Positions 35,928-45,281 of a stretch of 64,000 nucleotides of DNA are shown here, piece by piece. The stretch covers positions 89,247 through 153,246 of the forward strand of contig NZ_OCNJ01000010.1 of the NCBI RefSeq assembly GCF_900230255.1, given 5' to 3'. The DNA comes from Caenispirillum bisanense. Its GTDB lineage: Bacteria; Pseudomonadota; Alphaproteobacteria; Rhodospirillales; Rhodospirillaceae. The notes below the pieces were generated by a model that was given only the letters and a program-made list of their open reading frames with translations, was not told the DNA's origin and did not search any database. The stretch's first letter is position 1; every line of letters begins with the position of its first letter. The position numbers were made by a program, and so were the translations under genes.

Positions 35928-36227
35928 ATGAGCCTGGAAAGCATCGAACACCGCCTGACGCCGCTGCTGCCGCGGCTCGGCTCCGTCAATGCCCGCGTCA
36001 AGATCGTCTGCGACAAGGACGGCGTCGTGCACCTGGACGCCACGCAGTCGCCCGCCGTGATGACCTTCGCCGACGGCCCGGCCGACTGCACCATCCGCAT
36101 CAGCAAGGCGAACCTGGAAAAGCTCATCGACGGCAAGCTCGATCCCATGGTGGCCTTCGCCATGGGCCGGCTGAAGGTGGACGGCTCCAAGGGTGTCGCC
36201 GCCAAGCTGACCGGCGTGTTCGGCTGA
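35928..36227 (+). CDS. SCP2 sterol-binding domain protein
   Basis: 99 residues, a single SCP2 domain. The pattern DGVVHLDATQSPAVMTFADGPADCTIRISKANLEKLIDGKLDPMVAFAMGRLKVDG (in outline) is characteristic, with a hydrophobic lipid-binding tunnel in known members. It is a small cytoplasmic lipid- or acyl-CoA-binding protein. GGGAGAG precedes the ATG. It is followed 19 bases later by a secreted DUF6134-like protein, so the two form an operon. Confidence 0.9.
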   Translation: MSLESIEHRLTPLLPRLGSVNARVKIVCDKDGVVHLDATQSPAVMTFADGPADCTIRISKANLEKLIDGKLDPMVAFAMGRLKVDGSKGVAAKLTGVFG

Positions 36228-36246
36228 CGGCGGGGGAGGGCGATCC

Positions 36247-36864
36247 ATGATGCTGCACACGCGCCTCGCCGCCGGCCTGATGCTGGCCGCGGCCGTCACC
36301 TTTCCCGCCGCGGCGGCCGAGACGGTGACCTTCGACATCTACAAGGACGGCGATTCCATCGGGCAGGAGGTCTACACCTTCGACCAGGGCCCCGACGGTC
36401 AACTGACCGTCGACGTGGCCGCCCGCACCGACGTGCAGGTGCTGTTCCTGAAGTTCCACTACGACCACCAGCGCACCGAGGTCTGGCAGGGCGGCGAGCT
36501 GAAGTCCATGACGGCGCAGACCGACGACGACGGGACGCCGCACCAGATGGCGCTCGCCCGCGAAGGCGAGGCCTGGCGCGTGCAGGTGGACGGCGGCCAG
36601 CGCACGGAACAGCCCGGCGCCCTGCCGCTCACCCTGTGGACGCCGAAGGTGCTGGAAGCGAGCCGCGTGCTGTCGGTCATCGACGGCGAGCCGTGGGACG
36701 TGACGGTCGAGAAGGTCGGGCCGGACCCGGTGCGCGGCCGCGACGCCGTGCGCTGGCGCATGACCGGCGGCGTCACCCGTGACCTGTGGTACTCGCCGCA
36801 GGGCGACCTGCTGCAGATCGGCTTCGAGCGCCAGGGCTACGACATCACCTACGTGCGGCGGTAA
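36247..36864 (+). CDS. Secreted protein, DUF6134-like
   Basis: 205 residues with a signal peptide (MMLHTRLAAGLMLAAAVTFPAAAA). The mature part is a predicted beta-rich fold: TVTFDIYKDGDSIGQEVYTF, FHYDHQRTEVWQGGEL, LPLTLWTPKVLEASRVLSVIDGE. This matches my recollection of the DUF6134 family common in alphaproteobacteria. Function is unknown. It is co-transcribed with SCP2, so a lipid-related envelope role is possible but not shown. An 11-bp hairpin follows the stop. Confidence 0.78.
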   Translation: MMLHTRLAAGLMLAAAVTFPAAAAETVTFDIYKDGDSIGQEVYTFDQGPDGQLTVDVAARTDVQVLFLKFHYDHQRTEVWQGGELKSMTAQTDDDGTPHQMALAREGEAWRVQVDGGQRTEQPGALPLTLWTPKVLEASRVLSVIDGEPWDVTVEKVGPDPVRGRDAVRWRMTGGVTRDLWYSPQGDLLQIGFERQGYDITYVRR

Positions 36865-36873
36865 GGGCTTGTT

Positions 36874-36901
36874 CGGAGGTGATCGTGGCCGATCACCTCC
36901 G
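36874..36901. terminator. Hairpin between convergent genes, possible terminator
   Basis: 11-bp perfect stem (CGGAGGTGATC/GATCACCTCCG) with loop GTGGCC, 9 bases after the DUF6134-like stop and before the convergent RND gene. It lacks a T-tract, so it may be factor-dependent or simply a structured spacer. Confidence 0.4.
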
Positions 36902-37017
36902 GCCCTCAGGCGCCGGGCGCGGCCCTCGGCCGCTTGGCTCCCGCGGCAGGGGCCGCGCGGCGCGGTCGCGCCGTGGGGACGGGCCGCCCGACCATTCGTT
37001 TTGCAGGCAACCTCCGC

Positions 37018-40000
37018 CTACTCCGCCGGTGCGGTCTCGGTTTCCGGGGCCGTGTCGGCGGAGGTTTTTCTTGCCGCCCAGCGGTACAGGCTCGGCACCA
37101 CGAACAGCGTCAGCACCGTCGCGAAGCAGATGCCCGACAGGATGACGACGCCGAGCACGTAGCGGGTCTCGAACCCGGCCCCTTCCCCCAGCATCAACGG
37201 CACCGCGCCGGCCGCCGTCGAGATGGCGGTCATCAGCACCGGCCGCAGGCGGGCGACCGCCGCCTCCACCGCCGCATCGGCGCGGCGGGCGCCGGCTTCG
37301 GCCAGCTGGTTGGCGTATTCCACCAGCAGGATGCCGTTCTTCGCCGCCAGCCCGACCAGCATGACGATGCCGATCTGGCTGTAGATGTTGACGCTCTGGC
37401 CCGTCACCCACAGGCCGAACAGGGCGCCGGTCATGGCGAGCGGCACGGTCATCATGATGAGGCCGGGCAGGCGCAGGCTCTCGAACTGCGCCGCCAGCAC
37501 CAGGAACACCACCGCCAGCGCCAGCACGAAGGTCAGGATGCCGGCTTCCTCGGCCTCCACCAGTTCCTGCGCCTGGCCGGTGAACGAGATGCGGGCGTCG
37601 GCCGGCAAGTCCTCCGCCGCCACCTGACGCACCCAGTCCACCGCCTGGCCGAGCGTATAGCCGGGCTCCAGCGAGGCGCTGACGGTGACGGCGCGCATGC
37701 GGTTGTAGCGGTTGTATTCCGATGCCGCCGCCACCTCCTGCAGGGTGACGAGGCCGGTGAGCGGCACCAGTTCCCCGGCGCGGGCGGAACGCACGTAAAG
37801 CCCGCCGATGTCGGCCGGCGCCCGGCGGTCGGTCTCCTGCGCCTGCAGGATCACGTTGTACTCCTCGCCGCGGTCGACGAAGGTGCCGACGGTGCGCGAC
37901 CCCAGCGCCGTCTGCAGGGTGCGGCTGATGTCTTCCGCCGTCACGCCCAGTTCGGCGGCGCGCGCCTGATCGATGGTGACCTCGATCTGCGGCCGGCGCT
38001 CGTCGTAGTCGGCGTCGGGGTTGGACAGGCCGGGGTTTTCCTCGATGCGCGCCATCATGCGGTCGCGCCAGCGGGCGAGGTCCTCGTAGGTCGGGCCGCC
38101 GATGACCACCTGCAGCCGATTGCCGCCGCCGCCGGAAATGACGCCGCTGCGCGCCCGCACGAAGCTGGTCACGCCCGGCAGCTCGCGCAGGTCCTTGCGG
38201 ATGTCGTCGACGATGGGGTCGATGCCGCGCTCACGCTCCTCCCAGTCGCTCAGGGCCACGATGCCGCGGATGCGCTGCTCGGCGCCGCCGAAAATGGCGG
38301 TCAGGGCCTGCGAGATCTCGCCCGACTCCACGTGCGGCTGCAACGCCTCCTGCAGCGCCTCGACGTAGGACAGGGCGTAGTCGTAGGACGCGCCTTCGGG
38401 CGCGTTGACCACCACGAAGAACCCGCCGCGGTCCTCGCGCGGCGACAGCTCGTGCGGCAGGGCGCGGTAGAGGAAGACCGCCGCCGCCGTCGACGCCACC
38501 AGGACCGCGATCACCGGCAGGCGCGAGGCGAGGAACAGCCCCAGCAGCCGGCGATAGCCGCGCTCCAGTCCGTCCAGCAGGCGGTCGATGAAGCGGATGA
38601 GGGCGTTCGGCTTGTGGTCGGACCCCAGCATCTTGCCCGCCAGCGCCGGCACCAGGGTCAGCGCCACCAGGGTCGAGATGACCACCGTCGCCGCCATGGT
38701 CAGGGCGAATTCGGCGAACAGGCGGCCGACGTCGCCTTGTTGCAGGGCGAGCGGCGCGAACACCGCCACCAGCACCAGCGACGTGGCGATCACCGCCATG
38801 CCGACCACGCGCGCCCCGCCGTCGGCGGCGGCCTCGGCGCGCTCGCCGTGCTCGAAGCGGCGCCAGATGCTCTCCACCACCACGATGGCGTCGTCGACCA
38901 CCAGGCCCGCCGCCAGCACGAAGGCGAGCAGCGTCAGCACGTTGATGGAAAAGCCCATGACCCACATGGCGAGCAGCCCGCCGATGAGGGAAACCGGGAT
39001 GGCCGTCGCCGCGATGAAGGTCATGCGGCCCGACCCGAGGAACAGATAGATGACCGCCGTCACCAGCACGACCGCGATGACCAGCGTCTCCAGCACGCCG
39101 TCCAGCGCCGCCTGCACGAAGACCGAACTGTCGTAGCTGACGCCGACGCTCATGTCCTTGGGCAGGTCGTCGAGGATCTGGGCGACGGCCTGCTTCACGC
39201 CCGCCGCCACCTCCAGCACGTTGGCGTCGGCCTGGGCGATGATGCCGAGGCCGACCGCCTGCTGGCCGTTGGCGCGGAAGTAGCGGTAGGGGTTTTCCGC
39301 CGCCACCTCGATGCGGGCGAGGTCGCCGAGGCGGATGAGGTCGCCGGTCTGGGTGGTGCGCACGGGCAGGGCGGCGAAGTCTTCCGGCGTCTTGTAGCCG
39401 CGCACGGTGCGCACGGCGAGCGTCTGGTCGCTGCCCTCGATGCGGCCGCCGGGCAGTTCCAGGTTCTCGCGCCGCAGGGCGGTCTCGACGTCGGTGACGG
39501 TCACCTGCCGCGCCGCCATGGCCTGACGGTCGAGCCAGATGCGCAGGGCGTAGCGCTGCTCGCCGCCGATGTTGATCTGCGCCACGCCGTCCACCGCCGT
39601 CAGCCGGTCGACCACCAGCCGCTCCGCCAGATCCGTGAGCGACAGCGGGTCGAGCACGTCGGACCGCAGCGTCAGCCACATCACCTCGTCGGCGTTTTCG
39701 TCGGCCTTGGCGATGCGGGGGGTGTCGATGTCGTCTGGCAGGTCGCCCATGGCGCGGTTGACGCGGTCGCGCACGTCGTTGGCGGCGGCGTCGATGTCGC
39801 GGTCGAGGCTGAACTCCACCACCACCCGCGACCGCCCTTCCGACGAGAAGGAGGTGATGGTGTCCACCCCGGCGATGCCGCTCAGGGTGTCTTCCACCAC
39901 CTTGGTGACGCGGCTTTCCACCACCTCGGCGGCGGCGCCGGTATAGGTGGTGGTGACGGTGACCACGGGCGGGTTGATGTCGGGCGCCTCGCGCACCGAC

Positions 40001-40095
40001 AACTGGCCGAGCGCAAAGAGGCCGAACACCAGGATCAGCAGGTTGACGACGCTGGCGAAGATCGGCCGCTTGACCGACAGGCTGGAAATGACCAC
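37018..40095 (-). CDS. RND efflux transporter, AcrB/HAE1 type (pump 2)
   Basis: 1025 residues, full length. TM4 has GLVVDDAIVVVESIWRR and TM10 has GLAAKNGILLVEYA, so the Asp pair and Lys of the proton relay are conserved. The N-terminus VKRPIFASVVNLLILVFGLFAL is the usual HAE1 start. It exports toxic compounds or envelope lipids with the adaptor encoded 19 bases upstream. No outer-membrane factor gene is adjacent. It is clearly divergent from pumps 1 and 3, so this is not a recent local duplication. Confidence 0.94.
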   Translation of the reverse strand: MVISSLSVKRPIFASVVNLLILVFGLFALGQLSVREAPDINPPVVTVTTTYTGAAAEVVESRVTKVVEDTLSGIAGVDTITSFSSEGRSRVVVEFSLDRDIDAAANDVRDRVNRAMGDLPDDIDTPRIAKADENADEVMWLTLRSDVLDPLSLTDLAERLVVDRLTAVDGVAQINIGGEQRYALRIWLDRQAMAARQVTVTDVETALRRENLELPGGRIEGSDQTLAVRTVRGYKTPEDFAALPVRTTQTGDLIRLGDLARIEVAAENPYRYFRANGQQAVGLGIIAQADANVLEVAAGVKQAVAQILDDLPKDMSVGVSYDSSVFVQAALDGVLETLVIAVVLVTAVIYLFLGSGRMTFIAATAIPVSLIGGLLAMWVMGFSINVLTLLAFVLAAGLVVDDAIVVVESIWRRFEHGERAEAAADGGARVVGMAVIATSLVLVAVFAPLALQQGDVGRLFAEFALTMAATVVISTLVALTLVPALAGKMLGSDHKPNALIRFIDRLLDGLERGYRRLLGLFLASRLPVIAVLVASTAAAVFLYRALPHELSPREDRGGFFVVVNAPEGASYDYALSYVEALQEALQPHVESGEISQALTAIFGGAEQRIRGIVALSDWEERERGIDPIVDDIRKDLRELPGVTSFVRARSGVISGGGGNRLQVVIGGPTYEDLARWRDRMMARIEENPGLSNPDADYDERRPQIEVTIDQARAAELGVTAEDISRTLQTALGSRTVGTFVDRGEEYNVILQAQETDRRAPADIGGLYVRSARAGELVPLTGLVTLQEVAAASEYNRYNRMRAVTVSASLEPGYTLGQAVDWVRQVAAEDLPADARISFTGQAQELVEAEEAGILTFVLALAVVFLVLAAQFESLRLPGLIMMTVPLAMTGALFGLWVTGQSVNIYSQIGIVMLVGLAAKNGILLVEYANQLAEAGARRADAAVEAAVARLRPVLMTAISTAAGAVPLMLGEGAGFETRYVLGVVILSGICFATVLTLFVVPSLYRWAARKTSADTAPETETAPAE

Positions 40096-40114
40096 GGGCC
40101 GCCGCCTCCGCCGC

Positions 40115-41233
40115 TCAGGATTCGGCGGCGGTCTGGGCGGGGTCGACCGCCAGGGCCGGCACCACCTCGACCCGGTCGCCGCCGTCGAGCTTGGCGGCGC
40201 CTTCGATCACCAGGCGTTCGCCCTCCTGCACGCCCTCGACGATCTCCACCTCGCCGGCGGTGCGGGTGCCGAGGCGCACCTCGCGGCGCTCGGCGATGCC
40301 GTTCGGGCCGACGACGAAGACGAAATGCTGGTAGCCGACGGCGACCACGGCGGCGGCGGGAACCATGAGGGCGGGGCGTTCCTGCACCGCCACGTCCACC
40401 GCCACCATCTGGCCGGGGCGCAGGCGGTCGTCGGGATTGGGCACGTCGGCCCGCACCCGCACCTGCCGGCTGGCCGGGTCGACCCGCGAGCCGACGGTGG
40501 CGACGGTGCCGGCGAAGGTGCGGTCGGGGTGGGCGGCGGAGATCAGCGTCACCGCCTGCCGCGGCGCCACGGCGGACAGGCTCGCCTCGGGCACGGCGAA
40601 GTCCACCTGCACCACCGACACGTCGTCCAGCGTGGTGATTTCCTCCCCCGGCGTCAGGTAGGTGCCGGGGCTGACCTCGCGGAAGCCGAGGCGGCCGGCG
40701 AAGGGGGCGCGCACCGTGCGCTTCTCCAGCGTCAACTCGGCGAGCGCCACGACGGAGCGGGCGGCTTCCAGGGCGGCGGCGGCCTCGTCGTAGACCGGCT
40801 GGGCGATGGTGCCGTTGCGGCGCAGCTGGCTGGCGCGATCGTAGGCGCGCTGGGCATTGGTCAGTTCCGCGCGGGCGGCGGCCAGCTCGGCACGGGCCTC
40901 GGCGTCGTCCAGGCGCACCAGCGGCGCGCCCTTGTCGACCCGCGATCCGTTGTCGAACAGCACCTCGCGCACCACGCCCGTGGCTTCCGCGGTCACGACG
41001 ATGCTCTCGCGGGCCCGGATGGTGCCGATGGCCGACAGGCGGTCGGTGATGGTGGAGGGTTCGACGGCGGCGACCGCGACCGTCTTGGCCTGCGGCCCGC
41101 GGGCCTGCCCGCCCGGCTTGCCGGCGCCGCCACGGTCGCCCCCGGCCGCGAAGGGCGGCAGGCCGGCCGACCATGCGTAGGCGAGGCCGCCCAAGGCCGC
41201 CAGGGCCACGATGCTGATGACGCGCGCCTTCAT
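40115..41233 (-). CDS. RND efflux periplasmic adaptor, pump 2
   Basis: 372 residues. One N-terminal membrane segment (VISIVALAALGGLAYAWSAG) leads into a periplasmic adaptor. The lipoyl halves (SIVVTAEATGVVREVLFDNGSRV and KRTVRAPFAGRLGFREV, in outline), a coiled hairpin and the beta-barrel (DDVSVVQVDFAVPEA) give the HlyD/AcrA layout. It joins pump 2 to an outer-membrane channel. It is divergent from the small receiver protein at 41402, with 168 bases between them. Confidence 0.93.
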   Translation of the reverse strand: MKARVISIVALAALGGLAYAWSAGLPPFAAGGDRGGAGKPGGQARGPQAKTVAVAAVEPSTITDRLSAIGTIRARESIVVTAEATGVVREVLFDNGSRVDKGAPLVRLDDAEARAELAAARAELTNAQRAYDRASQLRRNGTIAQPVYDEAAAALEAARSVVALAELTLEKRTVRAPFAGRLGFREVSPGTYLTPGEEITTLDDVSVVQVDFAVPEASLSAVAPRQAVTLISAAHPDRTFAGTVATVGSRVDPASRQVRVRADVPNPDDRLRPGQMVAVDVAVQERPALMVPAAAVVAVGYQHFVFVVGPNGIAERREVRLGTRTAGEVEIVEGVQEGERLVIEGAAKLDGGDRVEVVPALAVDPAQTAAES

Positions 41234-41401
41234 GCCCGATCCCCGAAGCCCGGCCCGACGCGGCCGGTCGCTTCGGAATGTAAGGTGCCGCAGCCTTCGG
41301 TGGAAGCCCGCGCTGTCGCCAGCGCAATGCTCCCGCAGGCGCGATGCGATGTGCTAGGCTGCCGCGTCGCCCGGTCGCCTGCAAACAGCCGAAAGCGCAG
41401 C

Positions 41402-41809
41402 ATGACCCCCGACCCGTCCGCGCCGCGCATCGTCGTCGTCGACGACGACTTCCTGATCCAGGCCTATCTGACGGAAATCGTCGGCGGGCTCGGCTGCCGC
41501 GTGGTCGATGCCGCCGCCACGGCGGCCGAGGCGGTGGCGGCGGTGGAGCGCCACCGGCCCGACGTGGTGCTCATGGACGTGCGCCTCGGCGGCCCGCCCG
41601 ACGGCATCGCGGCGGCGCAGGAGATCAAGGCCAGGGCGCCCGAAGTGGCGGTGATCTTCATCACCGGCTCGACGGAACCGGAAACCGCCGCCCGCATGGC
41701 GGCGGTGGAGCCGCTGGCGGTGCTGGCCAAGCCGATCCTGCCGGAGCAGCTCGCCCGCATCCTCTGCCGCGAGGCGCCGGCTCAGCCGCGGCGCGTGCCG
41801 CCCATGTAG
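41402..41809 (+). CDS. Single-domain response regulator (CheY-like receiver)
   Basis: 135 residues from ATG 41402 (MTPDPSAPRIVVVDDDF). The acidic cluster is DDD near 14-16, the phospho-acceptor Asp is in VVLMDVRLGG near residue 60, the switch residues are in FITGSTEP, and the conserved Lys is in LAKPILPEQ. There is no output domain. Such stand-alone receivers act in phosphorelays or bind partner proteins. It lies between two RND pump operons and overlaps the convergent hypothetical gene by 28 bases. No histidine kinase is present in the window. Confidence 0.9.
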   Translation: MTPDPSAPRIVVVDDDFLIQAYLTEIVGGLGCRVVDAAATAAEAVAAVERHRPDVVLMDVRLGGPPDGIAAAQEIKARAPEVAVIFITGSTEPETAARMAAVEPLAVLAKPILPEQLARILCREAPAQPRRVPPM

Positions 41810-42084
41810 GCGAGGAAGGGGTTGGCCTGCATGAGGCCGAGCCACGGGCGCCACGCCGCTTCCATCATGCCCATCCACAGCGCCATGGGGTTGCCGGCCA
41901 CCGGCGAGCCCATGACGGCCATGAGCGCCGCCGGATTGGCGAGCAGCGCGCCGGCGGCGGCGCCGAGCGTCGGGGTGGCGGTCAGGGTGACGGTCACCGT
42001 CTCCGACCCGCCGCCGGCCGGGCGGCGGCTGACGATCTCCACGTCGAGGTTGGGCAGGGCGCCGGTGAGGCGGAGTTCGTCCAT
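41782..42084 (-). CDS. Small hypothetical protein, Met/Trp-rich C-terminus
   Basis: 100 residues, not assigned to a named family. The N-terminal half is a polar segment (LPNLDVEIVSRR, ETVTVTLTATPT). The C-terminal half is amphipathic and rich in Met, Trp and Ala-Asn-Pro (NPMALWMGMMEAAWRPW, MQANPFLAYMG). That composition recalls membrane-interface or phasin-like proteins. It ends inside the end of the receiver gene on the other strand and precedes pump 3. It is likely real given its biased composition and family-like layout, but its function is unknown. Confidence 0.55.
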   Translation of the reverse strand: MDELRLTGALPNLDVEIVSRRPAGGGSETVTVTLTATPTLGAAAGALLANPAALMAVMGSPVAGNPMALWMGMMEAAWRPWLGLMQANPFLAYMGGTRRG

Positions 42085-42168
42085 GACAAGGGCTTTCCTG
42101 AGGGAGGGCCGACGCGCGAGACTCCAGTTGTGACACGCCGCCGGCCGCCGCTCAAGCGCACGGGCGGA

Positions 42169-45100
42169 TCACGGCGGGGCGCCGTCCGGTACCGTCGCCT
42201 CCTGGTCCGACCGCTCCGCCCGCCGCTTGTCGGCGGCGAGCACGCTGTAGAAGGCCGGCACCACGAACAGGGTGAACAGGGTGCCGATGCCGAGGCCGGC
42301 GGCGATGACCAGGCCGATGGCGTAGCGCGCTTCCGCCCCCGCGCCGGTGGCGATGAGCAGGGGCACCACGCCCGCCACCATGGACAGCGCCGTCATGAGG
42401 ATCGGCCGCAGGCGGATGACGGCCGCCTGGACGACGGCGTCCGTACGGGACTTGTCTTCCTCCGCCTGGATCTTGTTGGCGAACTCCACGATCAGGATGC
42501 CGTGCTTGGCGATGAGGCCGATGAGGGTGATGAGCCCCACCTGGGTGTAGATGTTGATGGTGGCGAAGCCGAGCCACAGGAACAGCAGCGCCCCGGCGAT
42601 GGCCGTCGGCACGCTGATGAGGATGATGATCGGGTCGCGGAAGCTCTCGTACTGCGCCGACAGCACCAGATAGATCACCAGCAGCGCCAGCCCGAAGGTG
42701 ATGCCGAGCGAGCCGCCCTCCTGCACGAACTGGCGCGACGGCCCGGCATAGTCCACCTGGTAGGACGGCGGCAGCACCTCCGCCGCCGCGTCCTCCAGCC
42801 ACGTCAGTGCCTCGCCGACGGTGGTGCCCGGCGCCGGCACGCCCTGGATGGTGGCGGCGTTGAGCTGCTGGAACCGCGTCAACTGCCGCGGCTCGACGTC
42901 GTAGGAGACGGTGACCACCGACCCCAGCGGCACCATCTCGCCGTCGCGGGAGCGGACGTAGTAGTCGCGCAGGTCCTCCGGGTTCAGGCGTTTCAGGCGG
43001 TCGACCTGGGGGATCACCTTGTAGCTGCGGCCCTGCAGGGCGAAGCGGTTGACCCAGCCCTCCGACAGGAAGGTGGCGAGCGTCGCCGCCACGTCGCGCA
43101 TCTCGAGCCCGAGGTCGGCGGCGCGGTTGCGGTCGATGCGCACCACGCCCGTCGGCTGGTCGAACTTGAGGTCGCTTTCCACGTAGGCGAACAGCCCGCT
43201 GCCGCGCGCCTTCTCCACCAGCGTCTCGGAGGCGTCGCGCAGGGCCTGGGCCGGCTCGATGGTGGCGATGACGAACTGCACCGGCGGCCCGCCGCCCCCG
43301 GCTGGCAGCGACGGTGGCAGGAAGACCACGCCGTCGAGCCCGGGAATGCCGGCCAGCGCCCCCTGGATCTGCGGCTGCAGCTCGGTGACGGAAACATCGC
43401 GCTCGCTCCACGGCTTCAGGGAGATGCCGCCGAACAGGCTGGTGGCGGCGCCGACGCCGCCGCCGCTCTGGGTGCCGATGGTGACGAAGGTGGCGTCGGC
43501 GGCGTCGACGCCTTCCATCACCTGCACCAGCGGTCTGGTCCACAGCTGCATCTGGTCGATGGAGGCGTTGGGCGCGCCGTCGGCGGAGATGACGATGAAG
43601 CCCTGGTCCTCCTGGGGCGCCAGTTCGCTCTGGGTGTGGGTGAACATCCACCAGATGCCGCCGAGCATGGCGACGGTCACGCCGATCACCACCCAGCGCC
43701 CGGCCATGACCGCGCGCAGCACCGCCTCGTAGGCGCCGTTGACGCGGTCGAACACCCGGTCGACCACGCCGGCGAAGCCGCGCCGCTCGTCGGGGTTCAC
43801 CGGCTTCAGGATCTTGGCGCACATCATGGGCGACAGCGTGAGGGCGACGATGCCCGAGATGAACACCGCCGCCGCCAGGGTGAAGGCGAATTCCCCGAAC
43901 AGCGAGCCCACGAGGCCGCCCATGAAGCCGATGGGGGCGTAGACGGCGACGATGGTGGTGGTCATGGCGACCACCGGCCCGGCCAATTCTCGCGCGCCGC
44001 GGATGGCGGCGTCATAGGGGCGCATGCCCTCTTCCACGTGGCGGTGGATGTTCTCCAGCACCACGATGGCGTCGTCGACCACGAGGCCGATGGCGAGCAC
44101 CATGGCGAGCAACGTCAGCACGTTCAGCGAATAGCCGAGGGCATACATGATGAATCCCGCGCCGATGAGCGACAGCGGGATGGCGACCGCCGGGATGAGC
44201 ACGCTGCGCAGCGAGCCCAGGAACAAGAAGATCACCACGATGACGATGACCAGCGCCTCGGCGATGGTGCGCATGACCTCGGTGATGCTCTCGTCGATGT
44301 ACTTGGTGACGTCGTAGACGATTTCCGCGTTCAGCCCCTGCGGCAGTTGCGTCCGTACCCGGTTCTCCATGACCTCGCGCACGTCGGCGATGACGGTCAG
44401 GGCATTGGCGCCGGGCTGGGTGGTGATGCCCATGAACACCGCTTCCTCGCCGGAGAAGTAGACGGCGTTGTCGTAGCTTTCCGCCCCCAGTTCCACGTCG
44501 GCGACGTCGGCCAGGCGGATGATGGCGCCGTCGGTCTCGCGGATCACCAGGTCGCGGAACTGCTCGACGTCGGCGATGTCGGTCTCGGCGCGCATGGGCA
44601 GGGCGGTCAGCACGCCCTTGGTGCTGCCGGCGCCGGCCAGCACGTTGTTGGCCTCGATGGCCGCCCGCACGTCGCCCGCGGTGACGCCGAGCGAGGCCAT
44701 GCGGTCGGGGTCGAGCCAGATTCGCATGGCGACCTGCCGGGCGCCCAGGATCTGCGCCGACTGCACCCCCTGCACCGTTTCCAGCTCCGGGCGCACGGCG
44801 CGCACCAGGTAGTCGGTCACCTGGTTGCGGTCCAGCTCGTCGGAATAGAAGCTGATGTACATGGACGCGGTGCTCTGCCCGACCTGGATGTCGACGGTCG
44901 GCGCCTGCGCCTCCGCCGGAAGGTCGTTGCGCACCTGGTTGACCTTGGTGTTGATCTCGGCCAGCGCGTCGTTGGGGTCGGTCTCGAGCGCCAGATGCGC
45001 CGTCACGAGGCTCACCCCCTGGGCCGAGGTCGAGGTGATGTAGTCGATGCCCGAGGCGCCGGCGACCGCCTGCTCCAGCCGCGTCGTGATGAAGCCCTGC

Positions 45101-45276
45101 ACCAGGTCCGCCGAGGCGCCGACGTAAGCGGTCTGCACCGTGATGGTGGCGTCGGAGGTGACGGGGTACTCGCGCACGTTCAAAAGCCGCAGCGACTGCA
45201 GCCCCATGAGCAGGATGAGCAGGCTGACGACGGTCGCCAGCACCGGGCGCTTGATGAAGATGTCTGTCGGGTGCAT
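42169..45276 (-). CDS. RND efflux transporter, AcrB/MdtBC-like (pump 3)
   Basis: 1035 residues from ATG 45276 (MHPTDIFIKRPVLATVVSLL). The proton-relay residues are conserved in GLVVDDAIVVLENIHRH and GLIAKHGILIVEFAN. LREYPVTSDATITVQTAYVGA-type sequence at the N-terminus suggests the MdtB/MdtC/MexK-like branch. The longer frame upstream is the adaptor gene read in another frame. It starts 5 bases after the adaptor stop. Cargo is unknown, and no outer-membrane factor is adjacent. Confidence 0.94.
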   Translation of the reverse strand: MHPTDIFIKRPVLATVVSLLILLMGLQSLRLLNVREYPVTSDATITVQTAYVGASADLVQGFITTRLEQAVAGASGIDYITSTSAQGVSLVTAHLALETDPNDALAEINTKVNQVRNDLPAEAQAPTVDIQVGQSTASMYISFYSDELDRNQVTDYLVRAVRPELETVQGVQSAQILGARQVAMRIWLDPDRMASLGVTAGDVRAAIEANNVLAGAGSTKGVLTALPMRAETDIADVEQFRDLVIRETDGAIIRLADVADVELGAESYDNAVYFSGEEAVFMGITTQPGANALTVIADVREVMENRVRTQLPQGLNAEIVYDVTKYIDESITEVMRTIAEALVIVIVVIFLFLGSLRSVLIPAVAIPLSLIGAGFIMYALGYSLNVLTLLAMVLAIGLVVDDAIVVLENIHRHVEEGMRPYDAAIRGARELAGPVVAMTTTIVAVYAPIGFMGGLVGSLFGEFAFTLAAAVFISGIVALTLSPMMCAKILKPVNPDERRGFAGVVDRVFDRVNGAYEAVLRAVMAGRWVVIGVTVAMLGGIWWMFTHTQSELAPQEDQGFIVISADGAPNASIDQMQLWTRPLVQVMEGVDAADATFVTIGTQSGGGVGAATSLFGGISLKPWSERDVSVTELQPQIQGALAGIPGLDGVVFLPPSLPAGGGGPPVQFVIATIEPAQALRDASETLVEKARGSGLFAYVESDLKFDQPTGVVRIDRNRAADLGLEMRDVAATLATFLSEGWVNRFALQGRSYKVIPQVDRLKRLNPEDLRDYYVRSRDGEMVPLGSVVTVSYDVEPRQLTRFQQLNAATIQGVPAPGTTVGEALTWLEDAAAEVLPPSYQVDYAGPSRQFVQEGGSLGITFGLALLVIYLVLSAQYESFRDPIIILISVPTAIAGALLFLWLGFATINIYTQVGLITLIGLIAKHGILIVEFANKIQAEEDKSRTDAVVQAAVIRLRPILMTALSMVAGVVPLLIATGAGAEARYAIGLVIAAGLGIGTLFTLFVVPAFYSVLAADKRRAERSDQEATVPDGAPP

Positions 45277-45281
45277 GGCGG

